Part shown: in pieces, positions 41,582-50,386 of the stretch
Layout of the letters: each line of letters begins with the position of its first letter
Numbering within the stretch: the first letter of the stretch is position 1
Notes under the pieces: generated by a model
What the model was told of the DNA's origin: nothing
Databases searched by the model: none
Seen by the model: only the letters and a program-made list of their open reading frames with translations
Translations under genes and position numbers: made by a program
NCBI RefSeq assembly: GCF_902506505.1
Contig: NZ_LR733406.1
Span: 1,574,525-1,638,524, forward strand
Direction of reading: 5' to 3'
Length of the DNA stretch: 64,000 nucleotides
Source of the DNA: Pseudomonas sp. 8AS
GTDB lineage: Bacteria > Pseudomonadota > Gammaproteobacteria > Pseudomonadales > Pseudomonadaceae

Positions 41582-42472
41582 ATGAAACTGAGTCTGGGGC
41601 CGGTTCTGTTCTACTGGCAGCGCGACAAACTGCTGGATTTCTATGCCGAGATGGCCGACCAGCCGCTCGACATCATCTACCTGGGCGAGACCGTCTGCTC
41701 CAAGCGCCGCGCCCTGTCGCTCGACGACTGGCTAGGGCTGGCCCGTGAGCTGCGCGAATGCACGCGCGCCGAGCTGGTGCTGTCCGGCCTGGCGCTGATC
41801 GAGGCGGCTTCCGAGTTGTCCAGCCTCAAGCGCCTGTGCGGCAATGGCGAGCTGCTGGTCGAGGCCAACGACATGGGCGCCGTGCAGCTGCTGCGCGAGC
41901 AGGGCCTGGACTTCGTCGCCGGCCCCGCGCTCAACCTGTACAACGCCCAGGCTCTGGCCGAACTGCAGGACTGCGGGCTGCGCCGCTGGGTGCCGCCGGT
42001 GGAATGCTCGGCGGCGCTGCTGCGCGATTGCCTGGGCCAGCTCGATGCCCTCGGCCGGCCGCGGCCGGAAGTCGAGCTGTTCGCCTACGGCCACCTGCCG
42101 CTGGCCTATTCGGCGCGCTGCTTCACCGCCCGCGCGGAAAACCGGCCCAAGGACGACTGCCAGTTCTGCTGCATCAACTACCCCGAAGGCATTCCCCTGC
42201 TCAGCCAGGAGGGCGAGGCGCTGTTCACCCTCAACGGCATCCAGACCCTCTCGGCGCGGGTCAACAACCTGCTGGCCGACTACCGCGAGGTGCAGCGCAG
42301 CGGCGTCGACTGCCTGCGCCTGAGTCCGCGGGCCGAAGGCATGCCGGCGGTGATCGGCGACTACCATGCGGTGCGCCAGGGCGCCTTGCCGCCGCTGCTG
42401 GCCCAGGGCTGCAACGGTTACTGGCATGGCCGCCCGGGCATGCTCAGCGTAGAGGAGGCCGGCCTGTGCTGA
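41582..42472 (+). CDS. ubiV: UbiV, oxygen-independent ubiquinone hydroxylation (U32 family)
   Basis: The partner of UbiU has 296 residues. Cys39 (GETVCSKRR) and the late cluster ARCFTARAENRPKDDCQFCC supply the [4Fe-4S] ligands known from E. coli UbiV. The ATG at 41582 gives MKLSLGPVLFYW, the family start. The stop TGA lies inside the first codons of ubiT, which overlaps by seven bases. Confidence 0.94.
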   Translation: MKLSLGPVLFYWQRDKLLDFYAEMADQPLDIIYLGETVCSKRRALSLDDWLGLARELRECTRAELVLSGLALIEAASELSSLKRLCGNGELLVEANDMGAVQLLREQGLDFVAGPALNLYNAQALAELQDCGLRRWVPPVECSAALLRDCLGQLDALGRPRPEVELFAYGHLPLAYSARCFTARAENRPKDDCQFCCINYPEGIPLLSQEGEALFTLNGIQTLSARVNNLLADYREVQRSGVDCLRLSPRAEGMPAVIGDYHAVRQGALPPLLAQGCNGYWHGRPGMLSVEEAGLC

Positions 42473-42975
42473 ACCTGACCCAGTTGGCGTTGCGCAGTGC
42501 CGACCCGCTGCTCGGGCTGGCCCGCCATGTGCCCTTCACCCTGCAGCGCTGGGTGCTCGAGGCCGTGGTGGCGCGGCTGTTTGCCGAGCCGGTGGAGGAG
42601 GGCGCCTTCGATCTGCTGCAAGGGCGCTGGCTGCGCCTGGAGGTCAGCGACCTGCAGCTGGCCTGGTGCCTGACCCGTGAGCGGCGCGGCCTGCGCATGG
42701 CGGCGCGGGCGCCGGTGGACGTGTGCATCCGCGGCAACTGGCGCGAGTTCGTGCTGCTGGCCAGCCGCCAGGAAGACCCGGATACCCTGTTCTTCCGCCG
42801 GCGCCTGGTCATCGAAGGCGATACCGAACTGGGCCTGGCGATGAAGAACCTGATCGACAGCCTCGACCCCGAGCAGTTGCCGCCGCGCCTGTGGCGCTCG
42901 CTGTGCCGGGTCGGCGAGGTGCTGCGCGAGGACCTGGCGCAACGCCAATCGACAGCGGCCGGCAGCGCCGGCTGA
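42466..42975 (+). CDS. ubiT: UbiT, SCP2-domain lipid-binding partner in anaerobic ubiquinone synthesis
   Basis: This 169-residue protein holds an SCP2 sterol-carrier-like domain (LLQGRWLRLEVSDLQLAWCL; DTLFFRRRLVIEGDTELGLA, then MKNLIDSLD) that binds hydrophobic quinone intermediates. The start is GTG at 42466 and overlaps ubiV by seven bases, with AGAGGAGG upstream. It closes the operon, and a strong terminator lies 100 bases further on. Confidence 0.92.
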   Translation: MLNLTQLALRSADPLLGLARHVPFTLQRWVLEAVVARLFAEPVEEGAFDLLQGRWLRLEVSDLQLAWCLTRERRGLRMAARAPVDVCIRGNWREFVLLASRQEDPDTLFFRRRLVIEGDTELGLAMKNLIDSLDPEQLPPRLWRSLCRVGEVLREDLAQRQSTAAGSAG

Positions 42976-43074
42976 GCACCCGTCCACGATCCCGCGAGCT
43001 AGAGCCGGTTCCAACCCGGCATGGCTGCCGCGCAACTGATCGTAGGCGGGGGCTGAGAGCAGGGCAGACGGCAG

Positions 43075-43100
43075 CCGGCCTGGTGTTTGGCCGGTTTTTT
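43075..43100 (+). terminator. Terminator after ubiUVT
   Basis: CCGGCC (43075-43080) and GGCCGG (43089-43094) form the stem, followed by six Ts. Confidence 0.85.
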
Positions 43101-43270
43101 GCTGTACTGCAATTCGTTGGTGCCGCCGGCTACACGGCGGCGCCAGGGGAGCTGCAATGTCTGCACCCGGCATGGGGCCGGTGCGACAGGGATTCATCCG
43201 TCACCGCGTGGTCCGGGGGCTCGTCACAAGCGGCCCGCCCGGCACGCGGGGCGGCTTCAAGGAGAACCTC

Positions 43271-44860
43271 ATGTTCGACTGGATCACCGATAGCATCCAG
43301 GCCGCCCTGCGCGCCCTGGGCCTGCGCACCATCAATGCGCAGTTCTTCTTCTCCTACAGCCTGATCTTCCTCTGCGCCGCGCTGACGGCCGCCGTGCTGT
43401 TCCTCTCGGTGCGCGACGCCAGCCAGCTGGACATGGCCGGGGCGCAGCGCATGCTGAGCCAGAAAATGGCCAAGGAAAGCCTGCTGGTGGCCCAGGACCT
43501 GCTGCCGGCCAGCAGCCTGGAGCAGACCATCCAGCGCTTCGAGCAGAGCCACCGGAGCCTGCGCGATGGCGACCCGGCCGGCACGCCGGCGGCGGTGCAG
43601 CTGCCCGCGGCGCGCGCCCAGCTGGAGCTGGTCGACCAGCGCTGGCAGGGCTATCGCGAGCTGGTGCGCCGGGTCGCCGGCGGCCAGGCCGGCGCGGCGC
43701 AGCAGCTGGCCGGCGAGTCGGAAGCCCTGCTCAAGGACATGCACCAGGTGGTGACGCTGCTGTCGGCCGACAGCAACCGCACGGCGGCGCTGCAGCGCTG
43801 GCTGTCGATGGGCGCGACCCTGGCCATCCTGCTGCTGGTGGTGCTCGGCCGTCTGGCCGGGATGAACTGGCTGATGGCGCGGGTCGACGAGCTGCGCGGG
43901 CGCCTGGAACTGGTCGCCGGCGGCGATTTCTCCCGGCCGCTGGCGGTGCGCCACGCCGACGACGAGATCGGCCGCATCACCACGGCCTACAACCGCCTGC
44001 TGGAACAGGTCGGCGAGATGATTCGGGCGGTGCGCCAGGCCGCCGAAGGGGGCGCCGGTCAGTGCGTGCAGATGGCGGCGATGGCGGCGGACAATGCCGG
44101 GCACGTGCAGGCCCAGCGCAGCGAGATCGAGCAGGTGGCCACGGCGATGAACGAGATGCTGGCGACCTCCCACGAGGTGGCCCGCAGCACCGTGGATGCG
44201 GCGGGCGCCGCCGACACCGCCGAGCAGGAGACCAGTCGCGGCGATGCGCTGATGCAGGACTCGGTGCTGGCCATCCGCCAGTTGTCGCAGCAGGTCGAAG
44301 GCCTGGCCGAGGTGCTGCAGCAGCTGCTGGCCGACAGCGACCAGATCGCCCGGGTGCTGGAGGTGATCAGCGCGATCGCCGCGCAGACCAACCTGCTGGC
44401 CCTCAACGCGGCCATCGAGGCGGCCCGCGCCGGCGAGCAGGGCCGCGGCTTCGCCGTGGTGGCCGACGAGGTGCGCAGCCTGGCCGGGCGGACCCAGGCC
44501 TCGGCCGGGGAAATCAGCGGCCTGATCGAACGCCTGCAGGCCCAGGCCGGGCGTGCCGGCACGGCCATGGAGGAGTCGCGCCAGGGCAGCGAGCAGACCC
44601 TGCAACAGGTAGAGGCGGTGCAGCGGGTGTTCGTGCAGATCGTCGATGCGGTGCAGACCATCCGTGGCATGACCGGGCAGATCGCCACGGCCGCCGAGGA
44701 ACAGTCGCAGGTGGCCGAGGACATGAACCAGTCGCTCACGCGCATCGCCGGCATCGCCGAATCCTCGGCCAATTCGGCGCAGGCCACCGAACAGGGCAGC
44801 CAGCGGATCAACCAGGACATGGGCAGCCTGCAGGCGCAGATGGCGCGCTTTCGCCTGTAG
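43271..44860 (+). CDS. mcpN: Methyl-accepting chemotaxis protein with PilJ-type sensor (McpN-like)
   Basis: This 529-residue receptor has a membrane helix (about 26-46), a periplasmic PilJ-type domain with the P-box [20 protein letters not shown] (53-72), a second helix (about 200-225), a HAMP domain and a signalling domain with the hairpin tip [21 protein letters not shown]. aeruginosa McpN (PA2788) senses nitrate with such a domain, and this gene stands among nitrate genes. AAGGAG precedes the ATG at 43271. The nitrate ligand is by homology and context. Confidence 0.88.
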   Translation: MFDWITDSIQAALRALGLRTINAQFFFSYSLIFLCAALTAAVLFLSVRDASQLDMAGAQRMLSQKMAKESLLVAQDLLPASSLEQTIQRFEQSHRSLRDGDPAGTPAAVQLPAARAQLELVDQRWQGYRELVRRVAGGQAGAAQQLAGESEALLKDMHQVVTLLSADSNRTAALQRWLSMGATLAILLLVVLGRLAGMNWLMARVDELRGRLELVAGGDFSRPLAVRHADDEIGRITTAYNRLLEQVGEMIRAVRQAAEGGAGQCVQMAAMAADNAGHVQAQRSEIEQVATAMNEMLATSHEVARSTVDAAGAADTAEQETSRGDALMQDSVLAIRQLSQQVEGLAEVLQQLLADSDQIARVLEVISAIAAQTNLLALNAAIEAARAGEQGRGFAVVADEVRSLAGRTQASAGEISGLIERLQAQAGRAGTAMEESRQGSEQTLQQVEAVQRVFVQIVDAVQTIRGMTGQIATAAEEQSQVAEDMNQSLTRIAGIAESSANSAQATEQGSQRINQDMGSLQAQMARFRL

Positions 44861-44875
44861 GCCTAGGCCCGGTCG

Positions 44876-44932
44876 CGTAGGGTGCGCCGTGCGCACCGGG
44901 GGAAATGCGTGGTGCGCATGGCGCACCCTACG
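44876..44932. repeat. Long hairpin repeat between two convergent genes
   Basis: CGTAGGGTGCGCC (44876-44888) and GGCGCACCCTACG (44920-44932) pair perfectly, with GTGCGCAC-like inner repeats. A related sequence lies at 51931-52033. Both lie between convergent genes, so a terminator-like or REP-like role is plausible. Confidence 0.75.
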
Positions 44933-44935
44933 GGG

Positions 44936-45340
44936 TCAGTGCCCGACGCTCTGCAGCACCACCTTGCGCGCCGGCAGGCGGTCGCTGGCGATCAGCCCGG
45001 CCACCTCGGCATAGACCTGCTCGACCGTGTCGCTGCTGAAGTCCTCGCCGTAGCGTTTCTTCAGGCCCAGGTCGCTGAGGATCAGGTGCACGTCGGCGCG
45101 CACCCCGTGCTGGTCCAGGCAGCCGCGCACGCACTGCAGCTGGCAGCCGTCCAGGGCCAGGATCGGCCGGCCGCTGCTGGCCTTGTTGACCAGCGAGGCG
45201 ACGCGTCCGCCGACCCCGGCGATGCACGACATCTCCGCCAGGCCGGCACGGTCCAGGCGCACGGCCAGGGTGTTGGCCAGCTGTGCCACGTTCGAGCAAC
45301 CGGAACAGGAATAGACCAGGGGAAGCTTGGGATCGGACAT
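44936..45340 (-). CDS. Putative zinc-binding DGC-domain protein
   Basis: This 134-residue protein has six cysteines in the DGC pattern: Cys12 and Cys15 (YSCSGCSNVAQLANTLAVRL), Cys39, Cys66, Cys70 and Cys74 (LDGCQLQCVRGC). It lies 41 bases downstream of dnr on the same strand. P. aeruginosa has a similar gene (PA0526) beside dnr, from memory. The function of the family is not known; a metal-dependent role in NO or nitrite metabolism is only suggested by position. Confidence 0.85.
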   Translation of the reverse strand: MSDPKLPLVYSCSGCSNVAQLANTLAVRLDRAGLAEMSCIAGVGGRVASLVNKASSGRPILALDGCQLQCVRGCLDQHGVRADVHLILSDLGLKKRYGEDFSSDTVEQVYAEVAGLIASDRLPARKVVLQSVGH

Positions 45341-45381
45341 CGGGACTCTCCTCGGGTGAGCGGGCGCGCGCGGGCGCCGGC

Positions 45382-46062
45382 TCACTCGTAGTAGTTGGCC
45401 AGGCTGGGGCGGTCCAGCACGCGGATGCTGCGGCGTTCCATGGCGATCAGGCCGGCATCGATCAGGCGATGCAGGATGCGCGAGAAGGTTTCCGGCTGGA
45501 TGCCCAGCTGCGAGGCGATCAGGCGCTTGGGCACGCTGAGCTGGATCTGGCCGTTGCCGGCCTCGCGCTGTTCCTGGCAGAGGAAGCGCACCACGCGGCG
45601 GCTGGCATTGCCGACGGTGAGGGTGTCGATCTCGTCCAGGCGCTGGTGCAGGCGCATGCTGAAGCTGGCCAGCAGGTCGAGGCAGATCTTCGGCTGTTCT
45701 TCCAGCAGGCGTCGGTAGTGGGTGCCGTCGATGCTGATCAGGTTGCTGGCTTTCAGCGCGCTGCAGGTCACGGGGTAGTGGCTGGCGCCGGTGAACAGCA
45801 GGGCCTCGGCGAAGCTCTGCCCGGGCTGGATGACTTCCACCAGCTTTTCCTGGCCCTCGAACAGCACGCGGGTCAGTTTCATCTGGCCGTTGAGCAGCAG
45901 ATAGAAGCGGTCGGCGGCATCGCCCTGGTGGAACAGTGCATCGCCACTGTCCAGCTTGCGCTGGATGGCCAGGCAACTGACTTCCGTGAACAGGGCCTCG
46001 GGCAGCCGGTTGAACAAGTGGTGCTGGCGCAAGGCCTTGAGGTTTTCTGAGTCGGTCAGCAT
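45382..46062 (-). CDS. dnr: Crp/Fnr-family NO-responsive regulator Dnr
   Basis: This 226-residue regulator has a cyclic-nucleotide-type beta barrel, a dimer helix and a winged helix-turn-helix whose recognition helix QPETFSRILHRL keeps the Glu-x2-Ser-Arg that reads TTGAT half-sites. The N-terminus lacks the four-cysteine cluster of Anr/Fnr, so it is Dnr-like, sensing NO through heme. It should drive many of the TTGA-N6-TCAA boxes listed here together with Anr. A NarL-type site lies 64 bases upstream; no Anr box was seen there. Confidence 0.92.
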   Translation of the reverse strand: MLTDSENLKALRQHHLFNRLPEALFTEVSCLAIQRKLDSGDALFHQGDAADRFYLLLNGQMKLTRVLFEGQEKLVEVIQPGQSFAEALLFTGASHYPVTCSALKASNLISIDGTHYRRLLEEQPKICLDLLASFSMRLHQRLDEIDTLTVGNASRRVVRFLCQEQREAGNGQIQLSVPKRLIASQLGIQPETFSRILHRLIDAGLIAMERRSIRVLDRPSLANYYE

Positions 46063-46125
46063 GGGTCACCTCCTAGGCTGTCATCCTAGGCGGCGCGGGG
46101 CGGCTCTCCCATTCCCCCATGGCAC

Positions 46126-46141
46126 TACCTCCAAAGAGGCA
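46126..46141 (-). promoter_or_regulatory. NarL 7-2-7 site upstream of dnr
   Basis: TACCTCCAAAGAGGCA is an inverted pair of NarL heptamers (TACCTCC and the complement TGCCTCT) two bases apart. It suggests nitrate control of dnr. Confidence 0.65.
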
Positions 46142-46157
46142 GTGCCGGCGTGGGGTG

Positions 46158-46388
46158 TCTCAGAACCTGTTTACGATTTTTTGGACTAGAGCCAGACAAG
46201 GCGCTACGTAGTAACAGCCTTCGGCTGGTCAAAACGCCGAGGAAGCGGAGTTTACGTGCTGTAAATGAGCATGACTCGCTCTGCTCGCTCTTCGGGTCGC
46301 GCTGAAGCGCGTTAGCCGCAAGCGGCATTCCGAGGCTGTTTTTAACGCGGTATGGCCAACGGCCAGGAGATCGTAAACAGGTTCTCAG
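46158..46388. mobile_element. MITE-like element between the tandem-PilJ gene and dnr
   Basis: The stretch of about 230 bases has no coding potential and ends in perfect 16-base inverted repeats, AGAACCTGTTTACGAT (46162-46177) and ATCGTAAACAGGTTCT (46370-46385). TCTCAG occurs at both outer edges (46158-46163 and 46383-46388), but partly inside the arms. The right end supplies the stop codon of the neighbouring minus-strand gene. No transposase is present, so it would be moved in trans. Confidence 0.78.
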
Positions 46389-47167
46389 CTGCCCTGTTGC
46401 AGCGCCTGTTCATAGGCGCTGGTCAGGTCGTTCATCTGCCAGAGCAGGGTCTCGGTGGTGGTGGTGATCACCGTCGGCACGTACTGCGAGTCGCTGGACA
46501 GGCGGAAGCCGGCGCGGGCGAAGCGCCACTGGGCCTCGACCTTCTGCAGGGCCTGGCTGATCTGCGGGGTGTTCTGCCGGGCGCCGAGTAGTTCCTGCTG
46601 GGCGGTTTCGAATTCCTCGGTGGCCTTGTGCAGTTCCGCTTCCAGGCCGTCGACCGGCAGGCGCCAGCTGACGGCCAGGTAGAGCTTGGCGATGCGCTGG
46701 CTGAGCATGCGCTGGCGGCCGCTGCGGTTGACCAGGCGGGCGTTCTGGCTGCCGGTGTGGCGTTCGATCAGCAGCACCACCTGCTCGCTCTGCGTCAGCA
46801 GCTGGTCGCTGAGTTGCAGCACCTGCACGGCCTGTTCGCGGCTGGGGCGCGACAGGGCCAGCTCGCGGTAGGCCTGCCAGGTGTTGCCGGCCTGTTCCAG
46901 GGCGGTGCGGATCTCGGTGTTGGGCGCGTACTCGCTCAAGGCGAGGAAGTTGCTTTCAAAGCGCGCCACGCTCTGGTCGAGTTGCTGCAGCGCCACGTCG
47001 CTGCGCACTTCGGCGCCGATCATCAGGTAACTCTTGGCGATGCGCTGGCTGAGCATGCGCTGCATGCCGGCCAGGTTCATCGCCTCGGCGTCGCCGATCG
47101 CCGCCCAGGTGGGCGGGCAGAGCAGGGCGAGGCCGAGCAGGAGAGGTGTGACAAGACGACTGAACAT
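46385..47167 (-). CDS. Periplasmic protein with two PilJ-type (P-box) sensor domains
   Basis: The 260-residue product has a signal peptide (1-22) and no membrane anchor. Two homologous helical units each start with a P-box: AGMQRMLSQRIAKSYL (33-48) and SGRQRMLSQRIAKLYL (149-164). These match the nitrate-binding P-box seen in McpN and resemble that of NarX. It has no output domain, so a soluble nitrate/nitrite binder or modulator is likely. It lies upstream of dnr on the same strand. The stop codon TGA comes from the MITE-like element, so the natural C-terminus may have been a few residues different. Confidence 0.8.
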   Translation of the reverse strand: MFSRLVTPLLLGLALLCPPTWAAIGDAEAMNLAGMQRMLSQRIAKSYLMIGAEVRSDVALQQLDQSVARFESNFLALSEYAPNTEIRTALEQAGNTWQAYRELALSRPSREQAVQVLQLSDQLLTQSEQVVLLIERHTGSQNARLVNRSGRQRMLSQRIAKLYLAVSWRLPVDGLEAELHKATEEFETAQQELLGARQNTPQISQALQKVEAQWRFARAGFRLSSDSQYVPTVITTTTETLLWQMNDLTSAYEQALQQGS

Positions 47168-47241
47168 GTGAATCTCCAGAGGCGTGCGGCGGCAGGCCGC
47201 CGCACGCCGGTCGGGCGAGGCCCCGTTACGGGGCCGGCGTA

Positions 47242-48483
47242 TCAGTAGCTGTACTGCAGCTGCAGCCAGGCCTTGTCGGCGTCGACGGCGAAGTCGTCGG
47301 CGTCGTAGCTGGCGTACTTGACCAGACCGACCAGGCCCTTCACGCCCGGGATCGGGTGGGCATAGGACAGGTCGATCTCCTCGCCGTACTGGCTGCTGCC
47401 CTGCTCGGCGCGAAAATCGTGGTACCAGGCCTGCAGGCTACCGCCGAGCAGCGGCACGGTGACCCCGGCGTAGGCATCCTCGACCCCATCGGCGGGGGTG
47501 ATGAGGAACTGGTCGGCCCAGCCCTGGAAGGCGTGCTTGGTCGCCAGCGGAGTCTGGAAGGCGCGCTTGCCCGGGCCCTCGTCGCCGCCCAGCACTTCGT
47601 AGCCGGCCTTCAGCGCCACGCCCTTGAGTGTGTAGCCGAGTTCGGCCAGGTAGTAGTCGCTGTCCAGCTCCTGCGGGTTGCTGTCGTAGTCCTGCTGCTG
47701 GGCGTATTCCAGGACGTAGCTGAAGCCCTGGATCGCGCCGTTGAGGCGCAGGCCGGTGGTCTGGCTGGACAGCGCGCCCTCGGCGCCGGTGGGGGTGATG
47801 GCCAGGTTGTCGAGGTCCAGCAGGTAGCTGTAGGCGGTGGCGGTCAGCTCCGGCATGAACACGTACTGGGCGTTGATCAGGTGGCTGTGGCCCTCGATGT
47901 TGGCCGGGTTGGCGGCGCTGTCGTAGCGGCCGTTGTCCGGGCCGAAGATGGTGTTGACCTGGTCGATGTAGGCGTAGGTCAGGGTCAGGCCGTCGAGCGG
48001 CTTGAGCTGGGCCAGGGCGCCGTCGTAGGTCTGCTCGTTCTGGCGCCAGGCCACGCCGCCGACGAAGCGCTGGTTGTCCAGGTTGATGCGCTGGCGGCCG
48101 AGCACGGCGCTGCCGTACTGGTGGTCGTAGCGCAGCAGGGCCTGGTTGATTTCGCTGCCGTCGGGGTCGGGCACCGCCGAGTACTCGGTCTGGCCGTTGC
48201 GGGTGTCGTTGTAGGCGGCGTCGCCGATGCGGCTGACGTTGTCGGCCTCGACCAGGGCGGAGAGGCCGTACCACTTGCCGCTCTGGAAGCCGAGGCGGGT
48301 ACGCAGGGTCTGGGCGTTGGCGTGCTTGAGGGCGTTGTCCTGGTCGACGTGCTCGTAGCGGTAGCGGGCATCGAAGATCGGCTTGCCCTGGGTGAACAGG
48401 TTGCTGAAGGCCTCTTCGGCCAGCACGGGGGTGGCGCAGGCCAGTAGCGGCAGGATGATCCAACTGTTGGCGCGTGGGTACAT
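47242..48483 (-). CDS. Outer-membrane porin, alginate-export/beta-barrel type
   Basis: This 413-residue protein has a signal peptide (ending TPVLA) and alternating beta strands throughout (FDARYRYEHVDQDNALKHAN; LLRYDHQYGSAVLGRQRINL; RFVGGVAWRQNEQTYDGALA), ending in LQLQYSY with a terminal aromatic as outer-membrane barrels do. It resembles the alginate-export porin family. The ATG at 48483 was chosen over 48504 to fit the signal. It lies in the nitrate cluster with a perfect Anr/Dnr box 60 bases upstream, so passage of nitrate or nitrite is plausible but unproven. Confidence 0.85.
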   Translation of the reverse strand: MYPRANSWIILPLLACATPVLAEEAFSNLFTQGKPIFDARYRYEHVDQDNALKHANAQTLRTRLGFQSGKWYGLSALVEADNVSRIGDAAYNDTRNGQTEYSAVPDPDGSEINQALLRYDHQYGSAVLGRQRINLDNQRFVGGVAWRQNEQTYDGALAQLKPLDGLTLTYAYIDQVNTIFGPDNGRYDSAANPANIEGHSHLINAQYVFMPELTATAYSYLLDLDNLAITPTGAEGALSSQTTGLRLNGAIQGFSYVLEYAQQQDYDSNPQELDSDYYLAELGYTLKGVALKAGYEVLGGDEGPGKRAFQTPLATKHAFQGWADQFLITPADGVEDAYAGVTVPLLGGSLQAWYHDFRAEQGSSQYGEEIDLSYAHPIPGVKGLVGLVKYASYDADDFAVDADKAWLQLQYSY

Positions 48484-48542
48484 ACGGGTTCTCCCGGGTG
48501 TCAAAGTTGGGGCTGACGATAGGCGCCGGCGGCGAATCGACC

Positions 48543-48556
48543 TTGATGATCATCAA
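48543..48556 (-). promoter_or_regulatory. Perfect Anr/Dnr box upstream of the porin gene
   Basis: TTGATGATCATCAA matches the consensus on both half-sites. A TATCGT on the minus strand (48521-48516) fits as the -10 of a class II promoter. Confidence 0.8.
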
Positions 48557-48625
48557 GTTCCGCCGGGCGGTGCGCGATCCGCCCTGCGGCCTGGCGCCGC
48601 GCCTGTTGCGGCGGGAGGGCGGCCG

Positions 48626-49708
48626 TCAGTTGAGGGCGACGGCCTTGACCTGCGCCCACAGCGCCTGGCCCGGCTGCAGCTGCAGCTGTTCCAGGGAGTA
48701 GCGGGTGATCAGCGCCAGTAGCGGGTGGTCGTCGGCCTCCAGCTGCAGCAGGGCATGGGCCGGATGCGGCGCCGCGCGGATGGCCAGCAGGCGCACCGGC
48801 AGCTGGTTGAGCGCGCTGCTGGTGCCGGGGCGCTCGTGGGAGACGCTGACATCGCGCGCGCGAATCCGGCAGCGCAGTGGCGTGCCGGCAGCCGCCTGGC
48901 TGGCCGGCAGGCGCAGGCTCAGGCCCTGGGGCCCGGCCAGGCGCAGGCTGAGCAGCTGGTAGCCGGGGTCGAAGGCGGCGACGCGGCCGTCCAGCAGCAC
49001 GCCGACCTCGTCGTCGCCCTGGCCGGGCAGGTCGTGGCCGGCCAGCACCTCGGCGGGCGGGCCGCAGGCCTGCAGGCGGCCGTCGCGCAGCAGGAGCAGG
49101 CGGTCGGCCAGGCGCAGGATCTCGTCGTGGGCATGGGTCACGTAGAGCATGGGAATCTGCAGCTCGTCGTGCAGGCGCTCCAGGTAGGGCAGGATCTCCC
49201 GCTTGCTGGCCTGGTCGAGGGCCGCCAGCGGCTCGTCGAGCAGCAGCAGGCTGGGGTTGCACAGCAGGGCGCGGGCGATGGCCACGCGCTGACGCTGGCC
49301 GCCGGACAGCTGGGCGGGGCGACGGCCGAGCAGCGCCTCGATCCCCAGCCAGTGGATCGCCTGTTCGGGGGCGATGCGCCGGCTGGCCGGAGCGCTGCGC
49401 TGCCAGCCGAACAGCAGGTTGCGGCGCACGTCGAGGTGCTCGAACAGGCGCCCGTCCTGGAATACCAGGCCCAGTGAGCGCTGGTGCGGCGGCACGAACA
49501 GCCGGCGCTGGCTGTCCTGCCAGCAGTGCTCGCCCACCGCCAGGTAGGCCGGCTCGGCGCGCTCCAGGCCGGCCAGGCAGCGCAGCAGGCTGGTCTTGCC
49601 GCAGCCGGATGGCCCGGAAATCACCGTGACCCCGGCCAGCGGCGTGTCCAGTTCCAGGCGCAGCTCGAAGTCGCCGCGGCGCAGCTGCAGGCGGGCCTGC
49701 AGGTTCAT
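48626..49708 (-). CDS. modC: Molybdate ABC transporter ATP-binding protein ModC
   Basis: This 360-residue ATPase powers molybdate uptake. Walker [10 protein letters not shown] (32-40), signature [16 protein letters not shown], Walker [13 protein letters not shown] and the switch His in VTHAHDE are visible, and the C-terminal TOBE/MOP domain binds molybdate (about 290-360). The ATG at 49708 overlaps modB as ATGA. Confidence 0.95.
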   Translation of the reverse strand: MNLQARLQLRRGDFELRLELDTPLAGVTVISGPSGCGKTSLLRCLAGLERAEPAYLAVGEHCWQDSQRRLFVPPHQRSLGLVFQDGRLFEHLDVRRNLLFGWQRSAPASRRIAPEQAIHWLGIEALLGRRPAQLSGGQRQRVAIARALLCNPSLLLLDEPLAALDQASKREILPYLERLHDELQIPMLYVTHAHDEILRLADRLLLLRDGRLQACGPPAEVLAGHDLPGQGDDEVGVLLDGRVAAFDPGYQLLSLRLAGPQGLSLRLPASQAAAGTPLRCRIRARDVSVSHERPGTSSALNQLPVRLLAIRAAPHPAHALLQLEADDHPLLALITRYSLEQLQLQPGQALWAQVKAVALN

Positions 49709-50379
49709 CTGCCACCCCGCTGGCGCAGGCCGCCATACAGCGCCAGCAGGGCGCAGAACGACACCAGCAGCAGGCCGCCGGCCAGCCAGTGGGCGCTGGC
49801 GTAGTCCATGGCCTCGACGTGGTTGAAGATCTGCACCGAGATCACGCGGGTGCGCTGCGGGATGTTGCCGCCGATCATCAGCACGATGCCGAACTCGCCC
49901 AGGGTGTGGGCGAAGGCCAGCACGGCGGCGGCCAGGTAGGCGCTGCGGGTCTGCGGCAGGACCACGTGCAGGAAGCTGTCCCAGGGCCCGGCGCGCAGGG
50001 TCGCGGCGGCCTCCAGCGGGGCGCGTCCGAGCTGGACGAAGGCGCTCTGCAGGGGCTGCACGACGAAGGGCAGGGAGTAGATCAGCGAGCCGATCACCAG
50101 GCCGCTGAAGCTGAAGGCCAGGGTGCCGAGGCCGAGGCTGGCGGTCAGCTGGCCGAGCGGGCTCTGCGGGCCGAGGGCGACCAGCAGGTAGAAGCCGATC
50201 ACCGTGGGCGGCAGGACCAGGGGCAGGGCGACCAGGGCGGCCACCGCGCCGCGCAGGCGCTGGCGGCTGTGCGCCAGCCACCAGGCCAGCGGGGTGCCGA
50301 GCAGGAGCAGGAGCAGGGTGGTGACGCCGGCCAGTTGCAGGGTCAGGCGGATCGCGGAGAAGTCGTCCGGGGCGAGCAT
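49705..50379 (-). CDS. modB: Molybdate ABC transporter permease ModB
   Basis: This 224-residue inner-membrane protein has five to six helices and the ABC permease EAA loop ([20 protein letters not shown]). It starts [20 protein letters not shown]. It lies between modA (7 bases) and modC (ATGA overlap) in one operon. Confidence 0.95.
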   Translation of the reverse strand: MLAPDDFSAIRLTLQLAGVTTLLLLLLGTPLAWWLAHSRQRLRGAVAALVALPLVLPPTVIGFYLLVALGPQSPLGQLTASLGLGTLAFSFSGLVIGSLIYSLPFVVQPLQSAFVQLGRAPLEAAATLRAGPWDSFLHVVLPQTRSAYLAAAVLAFAHTLGEFGIVLMIGGNIPQRTRVISVQIFNHVEAMDYASAHWLAGGLLLVSFCALLALYGGLRQRGGR

Positions 50380-50386
50380 GGGCGGC

